Positions 1-13,600 of a DNA stretch of 64,000 bases are shown piece after piece. The translations under genes and the position numbers were made by a program. The stretch is taken from the NCBI GenBank assembly GCA_003993805.1, contig RSEF01000001.1, positions 206,836,656 through 206,900,655 of the forward strand, given 5' to 3'. The stretch is from Himantopus leucocephalus. Its lineage: Eukaryota > Chordata > Aves > Charadriiformes > Recurvirostridae. Under the pieces are notes generated by a model. That model ran no database searches and was not told the origin of the DNA. It saw only the letters and a list, made by a program, of their open reading frames with translations. Numbering within the stretch: the first letter of the stretch is position 1; every line of letters starts with the position of its first letter.

Positions 1-2400
1 AAGTACTATTTAATAATCTATGTCCAGATATGAAGAGCCTAATGAATGTGCCTGATAAATTATGTAATTTTCAGGGCAACAGAAGCAACATAAACTCTCA
101 CTGAACTCATAAAACTGGCCCTTGAAAATGACATCATATTGGACTGTAGTCTCCTACATGTTTCTGAGAACAAAATGGTGTGTTCCTAAGGAATTCTCAG
201 TTCTACAGAAAAAGAGAAAATATGTGATGATGCTGGCCACTTAAGTAACACAATTTAATAAGTGAATAAATTCAGACATTTTCTGGGGCTTCTCGCTTAA
301 AATGGTTTGGCTTTTACTGCAAAACTGTGTTAAATAACCATTTTATTAATTCTGGACTTTTTGAAGTGGATCACTATGTTACATTGTCCCAAGTTAATAA
401 ATGGTTAAAATCCCTTTCCCATAACTCAGCAATTTCATGGGAAATAAATATTTTCTGATTAAATAAATACTTTCCGACAGTGCCCAAATACTTAAAGTGG
501 GTTGCCTGAAAAAGAAGACAGAACAAAGCTAAGGCTCTCTTTCACACAGGAGATAGTGTATATTGGATTGAATCAAAACCTATAAGTTTCTCCTCTTTCC
601 CTTCTTGAAAAATCATCAATTCATGAAGGGTCAATTGTTCATTGACTGCTGAGACAGTCTTTCCTTTGGGAAAGAAAACAAGCGAAGAAAATGAAATCCT
701 GAGTGGCAAAATTAGTGCTCCAATTTCACAGAACACTTGCTCCTGCCATGGAGCTGGCAGATAGTCCCTCGCTTAACATCTGAAGATCTGAGAGCCATGA
801 CACCTCTCCTGGCACTTTCCTATTACCAGGCAGAATTCACTCACAGTAGAGAAACCAGGCCCTGTATTTTCAGTTAGGTTAGCACTCATTACAGGGTCCT
901 CTCTGTTCTTCCAGTGAACAATGTCATGTATTTATTTTTATAGCTACCTATTTGTATAATAATATACATACATTTGTATTCTTCCTATATTGTCAAACTA
1001 ATACTTGCCTGGATTTAACTTTGCATTTTAATTTAATATGAAATTACATGTAATTACTTTCTGTAATAAATTTTAATTTGCAGTACTGATGAAGGCCTCT
1101 GGCAAGATCTGGCTCTTAAAGCTGGCCTGAGCACCTTTCAAAATCTATCTTGTGAGTTAGCATAGTTGGGCCTACTTTCAAACAGAATTCGTATTACTTA
1201 CACAGCTTTTTGATCACTGTTTCAAAGTCTTTGTCTTTGAAACCAAGTTGCAATGTCATCAATGCCAATCTAGGGTGGGTTTCTTCTTGTGCTGTACGTC
1301 CTCTTCTCCATTCAAGTCTCATTACATGTAAGGCAGAAGTTATGGTGAAACAGTATGTCCTGGCTTAATCAGTGCAAGCATTCTTTCCTTCTCTTTTATC
1401 CATCTGATTTTATCGATCTAGCCGACCTAACAGTATTAACCATATTTAAAAGATTTATTTTAAAATGTTTTAGTTATTTTTTGCACTTGATAAAATAAAT
1501 AATACAGGGTGATATGCTACGTGATAAGAAGGATTAATAAATCAAAATGAAATAAAGTCTCTTCTTTCTCTAATTTAAAAATTCTCATTACATGGGACTG
1601 GATCTACAGTGTGAACATGAAAGTCAACTATCAGGTGTTCACGCTATTGACAAAGAAAGTCAAAGTAGTACACATCCTATCTAACTGATCACGGGACAAT
1701 TTAGCTTATCCAGAAATAAAGGGATAGATTAGGTTATCCAGTAAACTCTGATTTAAGAAACAGAGATTCCACTTACTTACCAAATGATGGACATTGCATA
1801 AAAATACAAAGGGACGTATATACATACTTAAAAAGGGACTGAGAGATTCAATACCATGTCTTCCAGCTGTCATTGAAATCTGTGACAAAACTCACCTTGT
1901 TGACAGTGGATATTATTTCCTTCTTCTTATATTATTCTTTAAGAAATGAGATATTCTGACAGGGAGGATACTCAACAATGTTTTCCTTCCTGAATGCTTA
2001 TGATTCCGTGATGATTTAAACTCTTAAAACTATTCAGTAATAGAAGCATCATACTAAAGAAATATAAAATTAAAAAAAAAAACAAAAAAAAAACACCAAA
2101 ACACCACCTTTTTGCTGCTTCTCTTGACAAAAGTCAACAGGGTAATCTAAAGCCCTACAAATACTGTCATCTCACTTTGGTACATGCTTAAAAACTAGCA
2201 AGGGAGGGGGAAAGGCCTGGTTTGCCCCCTGTAGTACCCAGTAGTGTTCAGCAGTACACCCATTTCCTTTGCAGCTTGTCTTTTCAAGGGCTACAAACAC
2301 ACAGCAGTTGCATTTCACAGCGATTTGTTTTCTGAAATGGTCGTCTTTACGCCCTCGTGGCTCTCTTTGGTGAAGTAATTTCTTGAGTCTCGCTTAATTC
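1..2400. other. AT-rich intergenic sequence, no gene seen
   Basis: Only short chance reading frames on both strands. There is an A-rich stretch near 2070-2095. I see no splice-bounded coding segment. Confidence 0.5.
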
Positions 2401-2508
2401 ACCTCCTCTGGAGGAGCCTACCGCGGCCCTGACCTCAGGTGGCAGCAGCCTGGGAGGGCCGCGCTCTCTCCAGGAACTCTGGCAACCCCCGACAGGGAGT
2501 TTGTTGCC

Positions 2509-2715
2509 ACAGAATCATAGAATTGTTAAGGTTGGAAAGGACCTTTCAGATCANNNNNNNNNNNNNNNNNNNNNNNNNNNNNNNNNNNNNNNNNNNNNNN
2601 NNNNNNNNNNNNNNNNNNNNNNNNNNNNNNNNNNNNNNNNNNNNNNNNNNNNNTATCCAACCTAAACCTCGCCTGGCTTAACTTGAACCCATGACCTCTC
2701 GTCCACAGGACCCTG
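2509..2715 (-). mobile_element. CR1 LINE 3' fragment with 100-N gap
   Basis: The plus strand shows ACAGAATCATAGAATTGTTA followed by GGTTGGAAAGGACC, the antisense of a CR1 3' end. After the N run come TATCCAACCTAAACCTCGCC and related CR1 sequence. The element inserts in the GC-rich block next to the CpG island. Confidence 0.85.
2554..2653. other. Assembly gap (100 N) inside CR1
   Basis: A run of 100 N flanked on both sides by CR1 sequence; probably a repeat-induced gap. Confidence 0.95.
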
Positions 2716-2984
2716 CCCACTCCCCAGATACCCACTTGTCCCCACCGAGGGCCGCCCCCTGTGGCAGCCATTAAGCCCTTCGCTGCCCGGCTTTGCTGCG
2801 GGAGTGCCAGCTCCCAGCGAGTCACCCTCTCCTCCTTCCTTGCACCTCAAGGAAAAAGGCAGATCTGTCCTCTCGCTCCCTGCATACGGCTGCGTAGGAC
2901 ACTGCTCGCACCGGTGCTTCCTCACCACAAGCTCGACCTTAAATTTGGAGCAGACTAACTAACTACCTCCTCTGCTGGAAACCG

Positions 2985-3440
2985 CCGTTCCTACAGGCTG
3001 CCCCCTCAGGGGCGGGAGGGCGCGGCTAGCGACACGAACGCGCCGCGTTTACCGTGGGTTTGAACGCTTATTTAACCCGCACCGCCCCTTTCCCGCAGAA
3101 GCTGTCAGCCTTCTCCTCACCAGCGCGCGGACCGCGGGCCCTCAGGGTGCGCTTCCGCGCCGGAGGAGGGTGCCCGGCCCGGCCCGGCCCGGCCCGGCTT
3201 GCGGGCCTCTCCGCCCGCGGGCGGCTCTCTCCCCCCCTCTCCCGCTGCCGCCCGGCCTGGCCTGGCCGGTCGTGTTCCCCGTGAGGGGAGGGCGGCGGGC
3301 CCGGCCGGCCGCGCTGAGGCGGCTGAGGCGGACAGGGGCCTGCGGAGCCCCTAGCCCGGGCAGCGGGCGGCAGGGAGGTCGTGTGGCGACACGAATTTCA
3401 GCCGGCGAAAATACCAGAGACGGGGTGTGTGTGGGGGGGA
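2985..3440. promoter_or_regulatory. CpG island, orphan promoter candidate
   Basis: A sharply bounded GC-rich, CpG-rich block in AT-rich surroundings, containing many CG dinucleotides, CCGCCC/GGGCGG-like boxes and a short GGCCC tandem. No TATA box or recognisable first exon is visible, and long open frames across it on both strands are low-complexity Pro/Arg/Ala/Gly products expected of any GC-rich DNA. In mammals C11orf65 and KDELC2/POGLUT3 follow ATM in convergent orientation, so it could be the promoter of such a neighbour. I could not recognise their exons here. Direction is unknown. Confidence 0.55.
3173..3198. repeat. GGCCC pentamer tandem
   Basis: About five perfect copies of a five-base CCCGG/GGCCC unit within the CpG island. 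It is a short GC microsatellite. Confidence 0.85.
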
Positions 3441-4164
3441 AATAAGCGCCGAGGGAAGATAAATGAATCCAGAAACGTAAAATGGACGTTGGTTCATCGT
3501 TCAGGCATGGGGATAGCTTTCCGTGGTGTCCCTGAAAGCTGTTAAGATGAGGTACTGTGTTTGAGAAACAAGGATGAGTGAGGGGACAGCCCTGGGATTT
3601 TTCAGTAAATGTTGAGCTTTTAATACAGTACAAACATTTTTAAAAGCACCACCGTTTGCATACTCAAAACTACAGCCCAAAATGAGAGGTGGGGGCCGTG
3701 GGTCTTACATAAACAGTTTTCCCCTTAGGGCTTTCTTAAACCAGTATGTTTTGGAAAGAAAGCTGTTCTATAGATGAACTTGTTTTATTTCTGTATATGG
3801 TAGAGTTCCAATCACATTTTAACGAAGAAAGAAGAAAAATGAGTATGAAGGTAAAATAAACTTGTTAGCTAGGAATATTCCCTGAAGCCGGATACTCGGA
3901 TGGATGGTGACAGGCAATGTCTTTAGCCAGAAGGACTCAGCATAAGTAATTAACAACAAGAAATACTGACTCACCTTGCACGCCATCTTGTTAGCATTTT
4001 GGGTAATTTTCTACATTTTATTTTCTAATGTTTTTTTGAGGAGGTGTTTACACATAGTAGAAAGTCTTCTGTCTTTCCTCATGTAAACCCTTGTTCGCTT
4101 TTCTCCCTCTGATAGCGAGGTTTGTGTAGGTATCATCACTGACAGGGCTGGTCTCCGCTCGCTG

Positions 4165-4295
4165 AAAACGTGTAATCTCATTAGCAATAATGGAAATCGA
4201 GTTTATGCACCAAAAAGAGAAAAGATCATTAGTAATTTAATCACCGCCTGTCATTAATCCTGCTGAAGCAGAAACATTGATAGCTTTTTCTTTTA
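4165..4295. promoter_or_regulatory. Possible conserved non-coding element
   Basis: This stretch has no open frame but is rich in homeodomain-type cores (CATTAG, TTAGTAATTTAAT, TCATTAATCC) and lacks simple repeats. That texture is typical of conserved enhancers in bird genomes. The call is pattern-based and unproven. Confidence 0.25.
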
Positions 4296-4939
4296 ACCAG
4301 CAGGTGTATCTTTCGTATTGCTCCAGAGATAACAGAAAGTATGTTCTATTTTATGAGGATCAGAATCATAGTATTCAGACATCTAAAAGTCCCTTTACAT
4401 CATGCTTTTTGTGCCACTGATAATGCAGATTTGTTCATTACTAGATACTTTTCCCAGTCTAGCGCTTAAGCTTTCCAGGAACTTTTCTTGATTTTCCATT
4501 TAAGTGGTTTTTGTTGTTGCTTTGTAGCTGTATTGCTGGTTTTAGCAATAATTTTTATTTGTCTTAAGTAGTTCTTTTCCTCCCTGTACTAAGAAATGTG
4601 TATCCCATTTATCTTTTCAAGAAATCAAGATTTTATTCTGCAAATCTTTCTGTCAATTTGAATCCTTTCTTCTGTGTTTTTTTTTTCTTTTGAGAAGAGG
4701 CACTCCTGCTTTGATTAGTTTGTGTGATACACAAAAAAGTGGCCACAGGCAGGAACAGCACTGTGTCCACCTCTGTTTGTCCCAAGTCAGATTTGATGAA
4801 AATGTGTGATGGGATTTTGTATTCCTTTACCCATGTTCTGTAAGGTTGGACATAGGAAAATCTGTTTGCAGCTTTTTTCCAAAACTGTAAAATATAAGAC
4901 TATGGCTTTTTTTTTGTGTATTTGCACTTCTTTACAAGA

Positions 4940-5061
4940 TGTGCGTATATTTCACTACAACGAAGAACTTACAAGTGTTAGAGGAACAGATCCTCCTCTT
5001 CTGGTGGCATTTGCCCTCAGGAGGGAAGGGCTGTGTGAGTTACACAGTACAGTGCAAAGTC
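4940..5061 (+). other. Exon-like open segment of unknown identity
   Basis: A 122-base segment is preceded by a T-rich tract ending ctttacaag and followed by CAG|gtactt. It is open in two frames, one of which gives RIFHYNEELTSVRGTDPP and continues with LLVAFALRREGLCELHS. It lies 1.5 kb downstream of the CpG island on the plus strand. I do not recognise the peptide, and it does not match the C11orf65 sequence as I recall it. It could be an exon of an unrecognised gene or lncRNA, or chance. Confidence 0.2.
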
Positions 5062-5099
5062 AGGTACTTACGTTCTACTAGTGGCTTGTCTCACTGTTT

Positions 5100-8000
5100 T
5101 CTATTTGTGGCGTAGTGTTCTGTTTGTGGCTCATTACAGTAATATAAATCAAACAGTATTTCTGATTGCCCCCGGTCTTTTCTGAGTCTCACAGTTACGG
5201 ATGCACTGTGAGGTTGAAAACAACTGAAACTATGATCCAAGGGAAAACAAGGCTGAACATCAAAGTAAAGCCAAACAAAACAAAACTGAAGAAAGGAAAC
5301 TAAGCACGCAGAAGGCAGCTGTCTTTTAGAATTAATTATAATGGACTGGAACTCATTTCTTACAAGCCGCTTGAAAGCTGTTTGATAATTATAAACATAT
5401 TTATAGGCCAAGTTGACTTCCTTTGCTTTTTCCTGGGAGACTGTAGGTGGTGTATTCTTTAAGCAACTTTGTCTGCTTGCTAGAAACCTCATCGTGTTTT
5501 GCATGTTTTCTAGTTTCCTTAGTAAAGGACCTAAACCTGATCAAGAGCCTGTTTCTGCAAGTACTACCAAGTAATTGAAGCAGAATATTAACAGCAATAT
5601 ACTGTTTCTGACTTAATTTCTCAGTAGGATGTAAGCATTGTAAATTATTATTTTTCTACTTGCAGGGAGAGTTGCTAGGTGTTGCAGCAGGTGCTTTCAT
5701 CTAATTCAGACTAGATGCTGTATCATTTTATGATATGTGATATTCACTGTGGTGTTCATTCTGGATGCAAAAAATTGCCACTGCATGAAAGTATCAAGTA
5801 TATTTGCATACATTAAATGTATTCAACTAAGCAAGTCAAGGTGGATAAAACTAGATTCCTAAATCCACGACCTCTGCAGCCCTAAGCACTTGTCAGTCTT
5901 ACTGACTCGGACATTTGTGGGTGCTCTGCTGCTACTAAGAGCACAACTTTTTTTTTATCTCAATCTTAGTTTTTCTGTTGATTTCAGTTGAACCTGTTTT
6001 ATACGGCAGACTTTTAGTGGCCAGATTTATTCTACCTGTCTTTGGTCACTTAGAGAAGATAGATCAGTGAAGAGCATAGTTGTTAAAGGTCCTTGTGTAG
6101 TCAACAGGAGGAAATTGTAATCTCTGTATGGCAATTCATATTTTAGCTGTTGTAAAATTGCTCTGGGAAGTACCTTTCTACCTCTGGTATCTACAGAACA
6201 AGCCTATGGTGCATAGGCTTCTGACTTAGATACTACGGTGAGATATGAAAAATGGTGTGAAATGCTTAAATACTATTTTACTTGAAATGTCTTGGTACAT
6301 GCATCTGCTTCAATTTAGGCATACTTGCCTCTTGATTTTTGATATTTAAATAATTTGAAATACCATAGTCCTATGTAAATGTCTCATGCTTTTAAGTTAT
6401 TTAATTAAGAACTAAGAATTAGGCTACAACACCTGAAATTGCTGGAAGGAAGCTAATTTATTGCCAAAATTATTGCCCAGCTGTCTGGCATTTTTACTAA
6501 ATTTCTGCTTTTCTTCTAGAATTATTTGGTTTCTGTTCAAAACCTACTCCTCCTTATTTAACTTTGCCTTATGAACAAAACATCATTAGTATACCTCACG
6601 TCAATTATACATGAGGCTAATAAAGCATTAGACACTACTTGGTCTTCTGTTCAAGTTGTAGTGTAGAGGCAAGGCTGAGAAGTTAATTTATTTTTTACAA
6701 GGTGATCCCCTTCAGTAAGAGTTAGCACAAAGTAAGAAAAGAGCGTGTAGGTAGGAATTACAGAGCCATTTCATAACTTTCTAGAGAAAATAATACACGT
6801 ACCATCTGTGCAGTGAGTTAGAACTCCAGATGAAAGTACTTATGAAAGGCAAATATTTTTGTGCCAGACTCCTCATTGCCAATTTAGAATTTGTTTCTAA
6901 AGTTCAGTGGTCGTCACTCCAGATGCAGGTGGTGTTCATCTTTGAGAAAATAAGCAAATAATAGTCACTCTTATCGTATGGGTTGACACTGTCTAAGAAA
7001 ACTGTCTTTCCACAGTGAAGTATCATATGCAATTATTGTCATGAACCCTCCTCTATAGCAATATGTAGCAAGGCAATCAGTCAGCTGAATCCCAAAGCCT
7101 TAACAGTCCATTAAAGTATGGTTTGAAATACGCAACTGCTGCAGTCATCAAGATTTCTGTATACTTCATCTATACTTTCAAATTACTCTAAGGATTAAAT
7201 AGTTTTATTGTCTTTTATTGTTGACATATGGGTTTGTTAATCGAGGTTGTAATACAACTGCATGTGTACTTAATGTATTTTAGAATTAAATTTTGGTCTT
7301 GACCGTGCTTTTTGAAGAGAAACAGACGATCTCATAAAGGCAAATGTGGTTCCTTGCAGCACTTTCATTCTGTCTATATTTAACACTTCCAATATTTGAA
7401 AATGTGTGTCTTGCACATAACAAAAAATGTCACAAAGGCCAGACATCAATACGTGGGAGTGATATCATCAGTCTTTCAGGAAAAACAGCTGGTTCCTATT
7501 AATCCACAAGGATAAATCACTCTCAAACCATAAAAAAATTGAGCACTCTACAAAAGGAAGCCCAGATTTTCTTCTTAGTGGATGATAAAGCATTTTTCAA
7601 TAAATTCAAATTATTTCATAGTGAGACTTGGAAGACCAATATAAAAATAATGAGTTATTCATGAACTGGATATGTTAAATGCATTGTACCAGCCAGGATT
7701 TAAAGTAAATTACTTATTTTATGTACAGAACATGTTGAAACAGCCTGCTCCTCCAGCTAAGAAATCCATTAAACTCCTTGGTGTATAGTCAATTGAACCA
7801 CTGAGACATTCGTATTTCTAATAAAGAGTAATTGGACAATGCAATAGGATAGAAATGTAAAAAGAATTCTTATTTTTATACCATCAGATTAATTTATTAA
7901 ACTGGTTTTACACACATGCAATTTCTTAAAGCATTATTTAACTTTAAAAGCTTCAAGCACACCTATAATTAAGTGATGAGTAGTTCTTTTCACAGCAGCA

Positions 8001-10540
8001 AATGATAAAAAGACCCCCTCGGCTACTTCTGTAATGCAGATGCTATCATGAAAAGAGGAAACAATGAGTGAAGTACTGGAGAGACAGACTGAAAGCCGCA
8101 TCCAGTAAGGGCTTTTGGAATCAAAAAAAAGGATACCTTGAAACCATTAGAACCAAGACTCAAAAAATAGTGTAGGAGAGAGAAGGAAAGTGGTTGAGGA
8201 CGGTGGAAACAGTGCAAACAGGGAGCCCGCAAGCTTACTTCCATGTTTTACATAAAGCAAAGCTGGTAATTTGGAACTGAATGATGACAGAACACTTTTG
8301 CTTTAAATAATTGTCGTATATCCTGAGAAGAACCACAGTCTCAAAGGTCTGTGTTTATCTTTCTCTATGTAATGCCTACCTTAACACAATACCTCATGTA
8401 TTGTCATTGCTTTCTGAGACCTTGTATGCAAATGATAGAATTAAGATAAACAGGTAGGAGATAATTATAAACAGATGTGTGTCACATGGAGGTTTGCACC
8501 CACAGTGGTTTTCACAGACCTAAATAAATTGATTTAAAACTGGTTTTAATTACACCAGTAGGATTGCAGTGTGCTGATAGGGCATCAGTTAGGCCTCAGT
8601 TTCTGTGTTTTGACATAGCCAAGGGGCTTTTAGTGTGTATGATCTACTTACGTATTATGCAATGTATAGGTGTGTTAACATACATTATCGACTGATTAAG
8701 GTAGTGAGGCAAGTTTAAAAAAAACAGAACAAAATCATATAAAGAGCCAGATTATCTTCTCATTTGCACTTACATAATTGAAATTGTTTGATGTAAATTA
8801 GGACTTACACTACTGTCTGGAAAAAAATTGGCCAACAAAGTAATTTTGTGAGGATGTTTTTTTAATGAGCAATATTAAGGAGAAATTATTAAGTAAAAAA
8901 CCAGCATCAATATCAGGTTATGTCTCATAATTACATAAACTAGCTTGTTAGATGTGCAGTCTTAGGCAAAGTTAATTCTCTTCTATCTGCATTTCTGTAA
9001 CACAAATAGAACTGTTTCTAGCTTTGATATTTTTTTGGTTTTTTTAGTTTTAAGTTAGTGTTATAAGGATTTGTAGCAGGTATAGGTAAAGATAGTGTAA
9101 CTTTAAAGATCTAAATTATATATCTACTTGCATTTACACTCTTCTTCTTAGACTTCCAGTTTCTCAAGTCACAGCATTATCCATATGAATTGTCCCAGAT
9201 TCCACATTGTAACTTAGAAAGGACAGAAACTTTTACTCCCTTTCGTGTAAGAGAAGCAGACTCCGCATCAGGACCAGATGTAACACCAGCTAGTTCACCT
9301 TTTCTCTGAGGAAGACATTTTTCCAATGGATAGAAATCCTAAATGGTAATTTTGCTAGTATTTGTTTATGTTTTGTTCTACTCCATTGTGATGTGAAGTA
9401 GGGTTCTAATTTCAGCAATAGAAGCTGACTAAACAAGCACTGCCTGACTGAAAAAGCAAATGTCAGCTGCTTTACACTGGACTCTACTGTTTATAAACAA
9501 AAATAGCAATCGAGTTCTGCTTTAAATCACATTTGTAATCATTTCCCTTTTCAGAATGCATTTCTTCAGAGCACGGGGTAAGGCTTCTGCACCGTAGATT
9601 GCTGAATTAATGCACAAACTCTATACTGAAAGCTGAAAAAGTTACTACAAAGTGATACTTATTTTTAGCACTTATCACTAGGAATTTTAATCTTTAACCT
9701 GTTTTGAAAACATTTACTTAAATACTTTTTGCAGTTCACTGGTAAACTGTGGTTATTCTATCTCTCTGTCCAAGGCCATTTGCTTTACTTCTGGCAGTTG
9801 ACTGAACACTGAAGCACTGCTCAGTAAAGGATGTTATAAGGGGATATTTTGTCACCATCAGTATGGCTTTTAGGGAAGATGAAGCCTAACCACAGGGCCT
9901 GTCTAAGCGTTAGCTCTACGCCCTGAAGAACCGTATCATTCATCTTGGATTTTGCTTAACTAAAGTCTTTGTCTACGCTGCTAAATAAGAAATGGGCTAG
10001 GAAGCTTGCTCGAGGACTGCAGGTCAAGCAAGCAGGATCCCCGATTCTCCACGCTGCTTAATAATTATGTCATTTCTGGGCTCTGCTTTGGACAGCACCA
10101 GTTGGCTCTGTCTGAGCAATACTTGGCTTTAGTTTGGCAGACAGTTCATGCCAGGAACAGAGTCCAAAAGGGACAGTAGATAGCACTGCACGAGGTTTGG
10201 CTCCTCCCAACTACACACTGTCCCAACAGGCTTTATCTCCTTGAACAGGGATGGAGACTTGAGGACTGAAACTGTAACTCTATCGAACAATGATTGTGTT
10301 GATAAAATTCCTGGTGTACTACCTTGCTGGTAAGAAGGTAAATTCCCTTAAAGAACAGGACAGTGGGGGTGAAAGATGTGTTGTGGGACATGCACACCAC
10401 AAGCTTCGGCTATTGTATAACTATGTAAATTCACATTGTCTTTTGGCTGACTGACTGGATGTACATTTAATTATTGATGGGCCAAAATCTAACGGTAGTG
10501 TTCAGTCAAAGGTGAGCTCAGGAGTACAATGACTGGAAGG
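5100..10540. other. AT-rich non-coding sequence, no gene seen
   Basis: Multiple stops in all frames. The longest open frame (137 codons, minus strand, 5091-5504) has no recognisable domain and no matching splice or promoter context. I see no repeats of known class here. Confidence 0.5.
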
Positions 10541-10552
10541 TTTCTGGAAATT

Positions 10553-10595
10553 CACAGAATCATAGAATCGTTTTGGTTGGAAGCCTGTCATTCCA
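10553..10595 (-). mobile_element. CR1 3'-end scrap
   Basis: Antisense CR1 terminus: CACAGAATCATAGAATCG then TTTTGGTTGGAAG. Confidence 0.8.
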
Positions 10596-10634
10596 GGTAA
10601 GTCATGAGAGATGAAGTACAACTACCTTACTGTT

Positions 10635-10682
10635 TCATAGAATCATAGAATGGTTTGGGACCTTAAAGATCATCTAGTTTAT
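10635..10682 (-). mobile_element. CR1 3'-end scrap (second copy, same orientation)
   Basis: TCATAGAATCATAGAATGG followed by TTTGGGACCTTAAAGATC. It lies 40 bases beyond the previous scrap, so either two insertions or a partial duplication. Confidence 0.8.
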
Positions 10683-10689
10683 TTTACTA

Positions 10690-13600
10690 TGGTCTGAACT
10701 CTGTATGGAGCATTTCTGGATAGTTTCCAAAGCCAACATTCTCTCTGCAGTGGCCGTAGAGACCCGAGAAACACCTACAACTAAGTATTTTGTCTTCTAG
10801 AAATAAAAATCTATCTCTATGGGAAATGGGAAATCTGAAGAACTCCCTGTCACAGATACGGGTAGTTTGGGTAAAGTACATGTGGAGGCAAAGCTGTTTT
10901 TCATATGGAAGTCTTAACACCTTTGGTGAGAATCTAACAGCCTTATCTGGATGGAAGAAAAAATCACATAAAAGCAGGAATCTAGTCTCCCTTTATTGAG
11001 GTTATATGCTGTATAAAAATACTATAATCATTAATAAAAAGGGGGAAGCATAATGCTATGTGTTCATATCAGGGACTGGTGACAACTGAAAAGATTAAAG
11101 TTTCTCGGTGGAATTAGATTATTTTTTTTTCAGATGGAAGTATTTGAAGTGGATACTTCAATAATACATATACGCTTATATAATGGATGTGGAAAAATGA
11201 CTTAATTGACCCTTGTTAAATGATGCACCAAAATCACAACTGTATGCACTTCACTGAGCTTAAGGAACTGCCGGTTTTGCCGTTTAGGTGCTGACATCTC
11301 ACGCAGCATAAAAGAATTTTCCAAATACTAAGAAATCAATCCTGCCCACCAGAAAAATCTATTCCATAATGCTGATCAAGGCATCACAGGCTGAAGAACT
11401 TTTTATGCTCGACAGCTGTCCAGCTTCCTGTGAAACAAGTTCTAGCTGTGATGCAGAAGCAGCACTACATTTTAGGAAACAGCTTCATTCCTGCTACGCC
11501 ACGTGTTCAATTTCCAGAACACAAAATTGCCAATCCATAAGCTCAATTTTCTCTGCTTTTGTGAAAGCAACCGTGGTGTGTTGGGGTGCAAAACAGGGGC
11601 TTTGGGTGAACAGATCAAGATAATAAAAAATTCCTGCAAGTCAAGTATGTGTTCTCTATGGCAGGATTTTCCTGCACTTGCAGAACAGTACTCTGGGAAG
11701 AGCGACGTGACTTAGCAATAACTGGCACTAAGGATGCTAGTTATAATCCAGAGCACACTCAAACAGCATATACCCTGGGACTGGAGACTTGAAAACTTTA
11801 TTTTGACATAGTTAGAAAAGCATGCAAAGGTTGGCTCTCCTCTCTCTCCACCCCTTCCTTCTCTCATTCTCACATTCTTGATGTGTGAGCATATGAGGAG
11901 TATGCCCAGTACCGTTTAAGTTCCATTTTAATCACAGAAAAAAACCCCTTGTCTCTGAAGAACAATAGTACATGGTAAAATTCTGCTAGTTAACAGTCTT
12001 TGAGAAGGAGCCAACCACCAGTGTGCACCCGCATTCTAACTCAGCTTCACCCTAGAAGCTGCAGGGAAGACTCAGAGCAACATGGCCAAGGAATTTTTAA
12101 AACCGTGGAGGACTTCTTTGCAACTCAATCCAAGAAGAGAAGTTCCTTCAAAGGGTGGGGAATCTTCTATAGGTAGTTGCATTTTCTTATAATCCTTTCT
12201 GCTTTGCATCCAGCAGAGGCAGTATACAGCAACTGAGGCAACCAAATTAGCTCAAATCTGTTTTGTGGTGTTTGGCAAAAGGGGTGTGCAGAGAGGAGAG
12301 GGAGGAACAGCTGTGGATGCTGCAGCAGGAACTCTCCAGGGCAGGCAAGGGTGGAGTCAATTTGCACCACGTTTTTTGTGGACACACATACAGTAGTGAG
12401 GAAAGAATGAGGGAGTGGGGAGAGCAGAAGCTGTGTGTGCCCTTAAAGATATTGCTGACATTATTCACTGTGCAGCTCCGAAAGCTGAAGTATAGGCGTA
12501 CCTACAGGGTTAACGTGCAGGATAGATAAGAGCGTGTGATATGTGAACAACGTTAGTCTTCTCATATAATCAGGATACAGGTAAGACTTTGAAGTGTGGT
12601 GGGAAGAGAATGTAAACCCTCCTTTGCACAGTTCCCAGCTTTCTCGCTGTGGTTTCACTGTTCAACCTACCTGCTGAAATGAACAATTTTATTTAATGTT
12701 AATACTTAAGTGTCATCGTTAAGTGATCATATTAGGTAATCTGTCCCCGAGAGCTGTTTCAGGCTGTCTACAGGTTCCACAAGACAACACTAGTGCCGTA
12801 CTTTAGCTTTAAATTCACAGGGATGAAAGTAGCAGTAAAAACCTACAGTGTCATCACTTACCAATCACAGAACAAAATTCCCCAGGCAGATTTTGGAAAT
12901 GCCTGTTTACAAAGGTATCTTTATTGACCCTTTGTTGTTGAAGCATTATCACTTGCGCAGGTACGGATTAACAATATTCATGAAAAATACAGTAAGTAAC
13001 AATGTATAATAGAGTAGACTATCTCCTGAAAATATGAAGCCTAACATTTTAGTCCATTCAAAAACATTTAATAGTAGTGAATACTTTTTAAAAACTCCCG
13101 AGTTTCATAGTAACAGAATAGTGACCTAATTAATTCATAGTTACTGAGAAAATAACTTTCAGGTGGTTTTATCTGTAACAATAGAAACAATAGTAATCTG
13201 ATTCCTATTCCATGGGACAGAGTTCCTTGCTGATGGAAAAGTTCAGTCAAGGTATATAATTCAAATTGGTTTACCTGCCAGCACTTAACTTTTTTACAGT
13301 TCATACTCCTGACAACATTTCTCCAAGAGACACCAGAAAAAGCTAATTTCAAACAAATATTTTGCTGTTTAAAAACTCTTTCCCATCATACTAGATCACA
13401 GGCTCATTTTTCTTAGAAATTATCTTTTCTAAATGTGAATGTATAAAATTATTAAGATGCATTCCAAGAAAATTAATGCTAAAGAGGCAACGTGACTCTC
13501 ATATCTCACATACTGACTCTCACATGTCTCACGTATTTCTAGCTTACTAATACAGTAAATGTATTTGAGCTTCTCAAACACTAATCCCCTTACCATCAGC

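Noticed and set aside
2439..2928. Open frames spanning the N run on both strands
   Set aside because: They are open only because N codons are translated as X, and the flanks are CR1.
3142..3633. 163-codon open frame across the CpG island, and the overlapping plus-strand frames
   Set aside because: GC-rich DNA has few stops; the products are low-complexity Pro/Ala/Arg/Gly with no start or splice support.
5091..5504. 137-codon open frame on the minus strand
   Set aside because: No domain, no splice or promoter context and no recognisable homology; within the range expected by chance in this much sequence.
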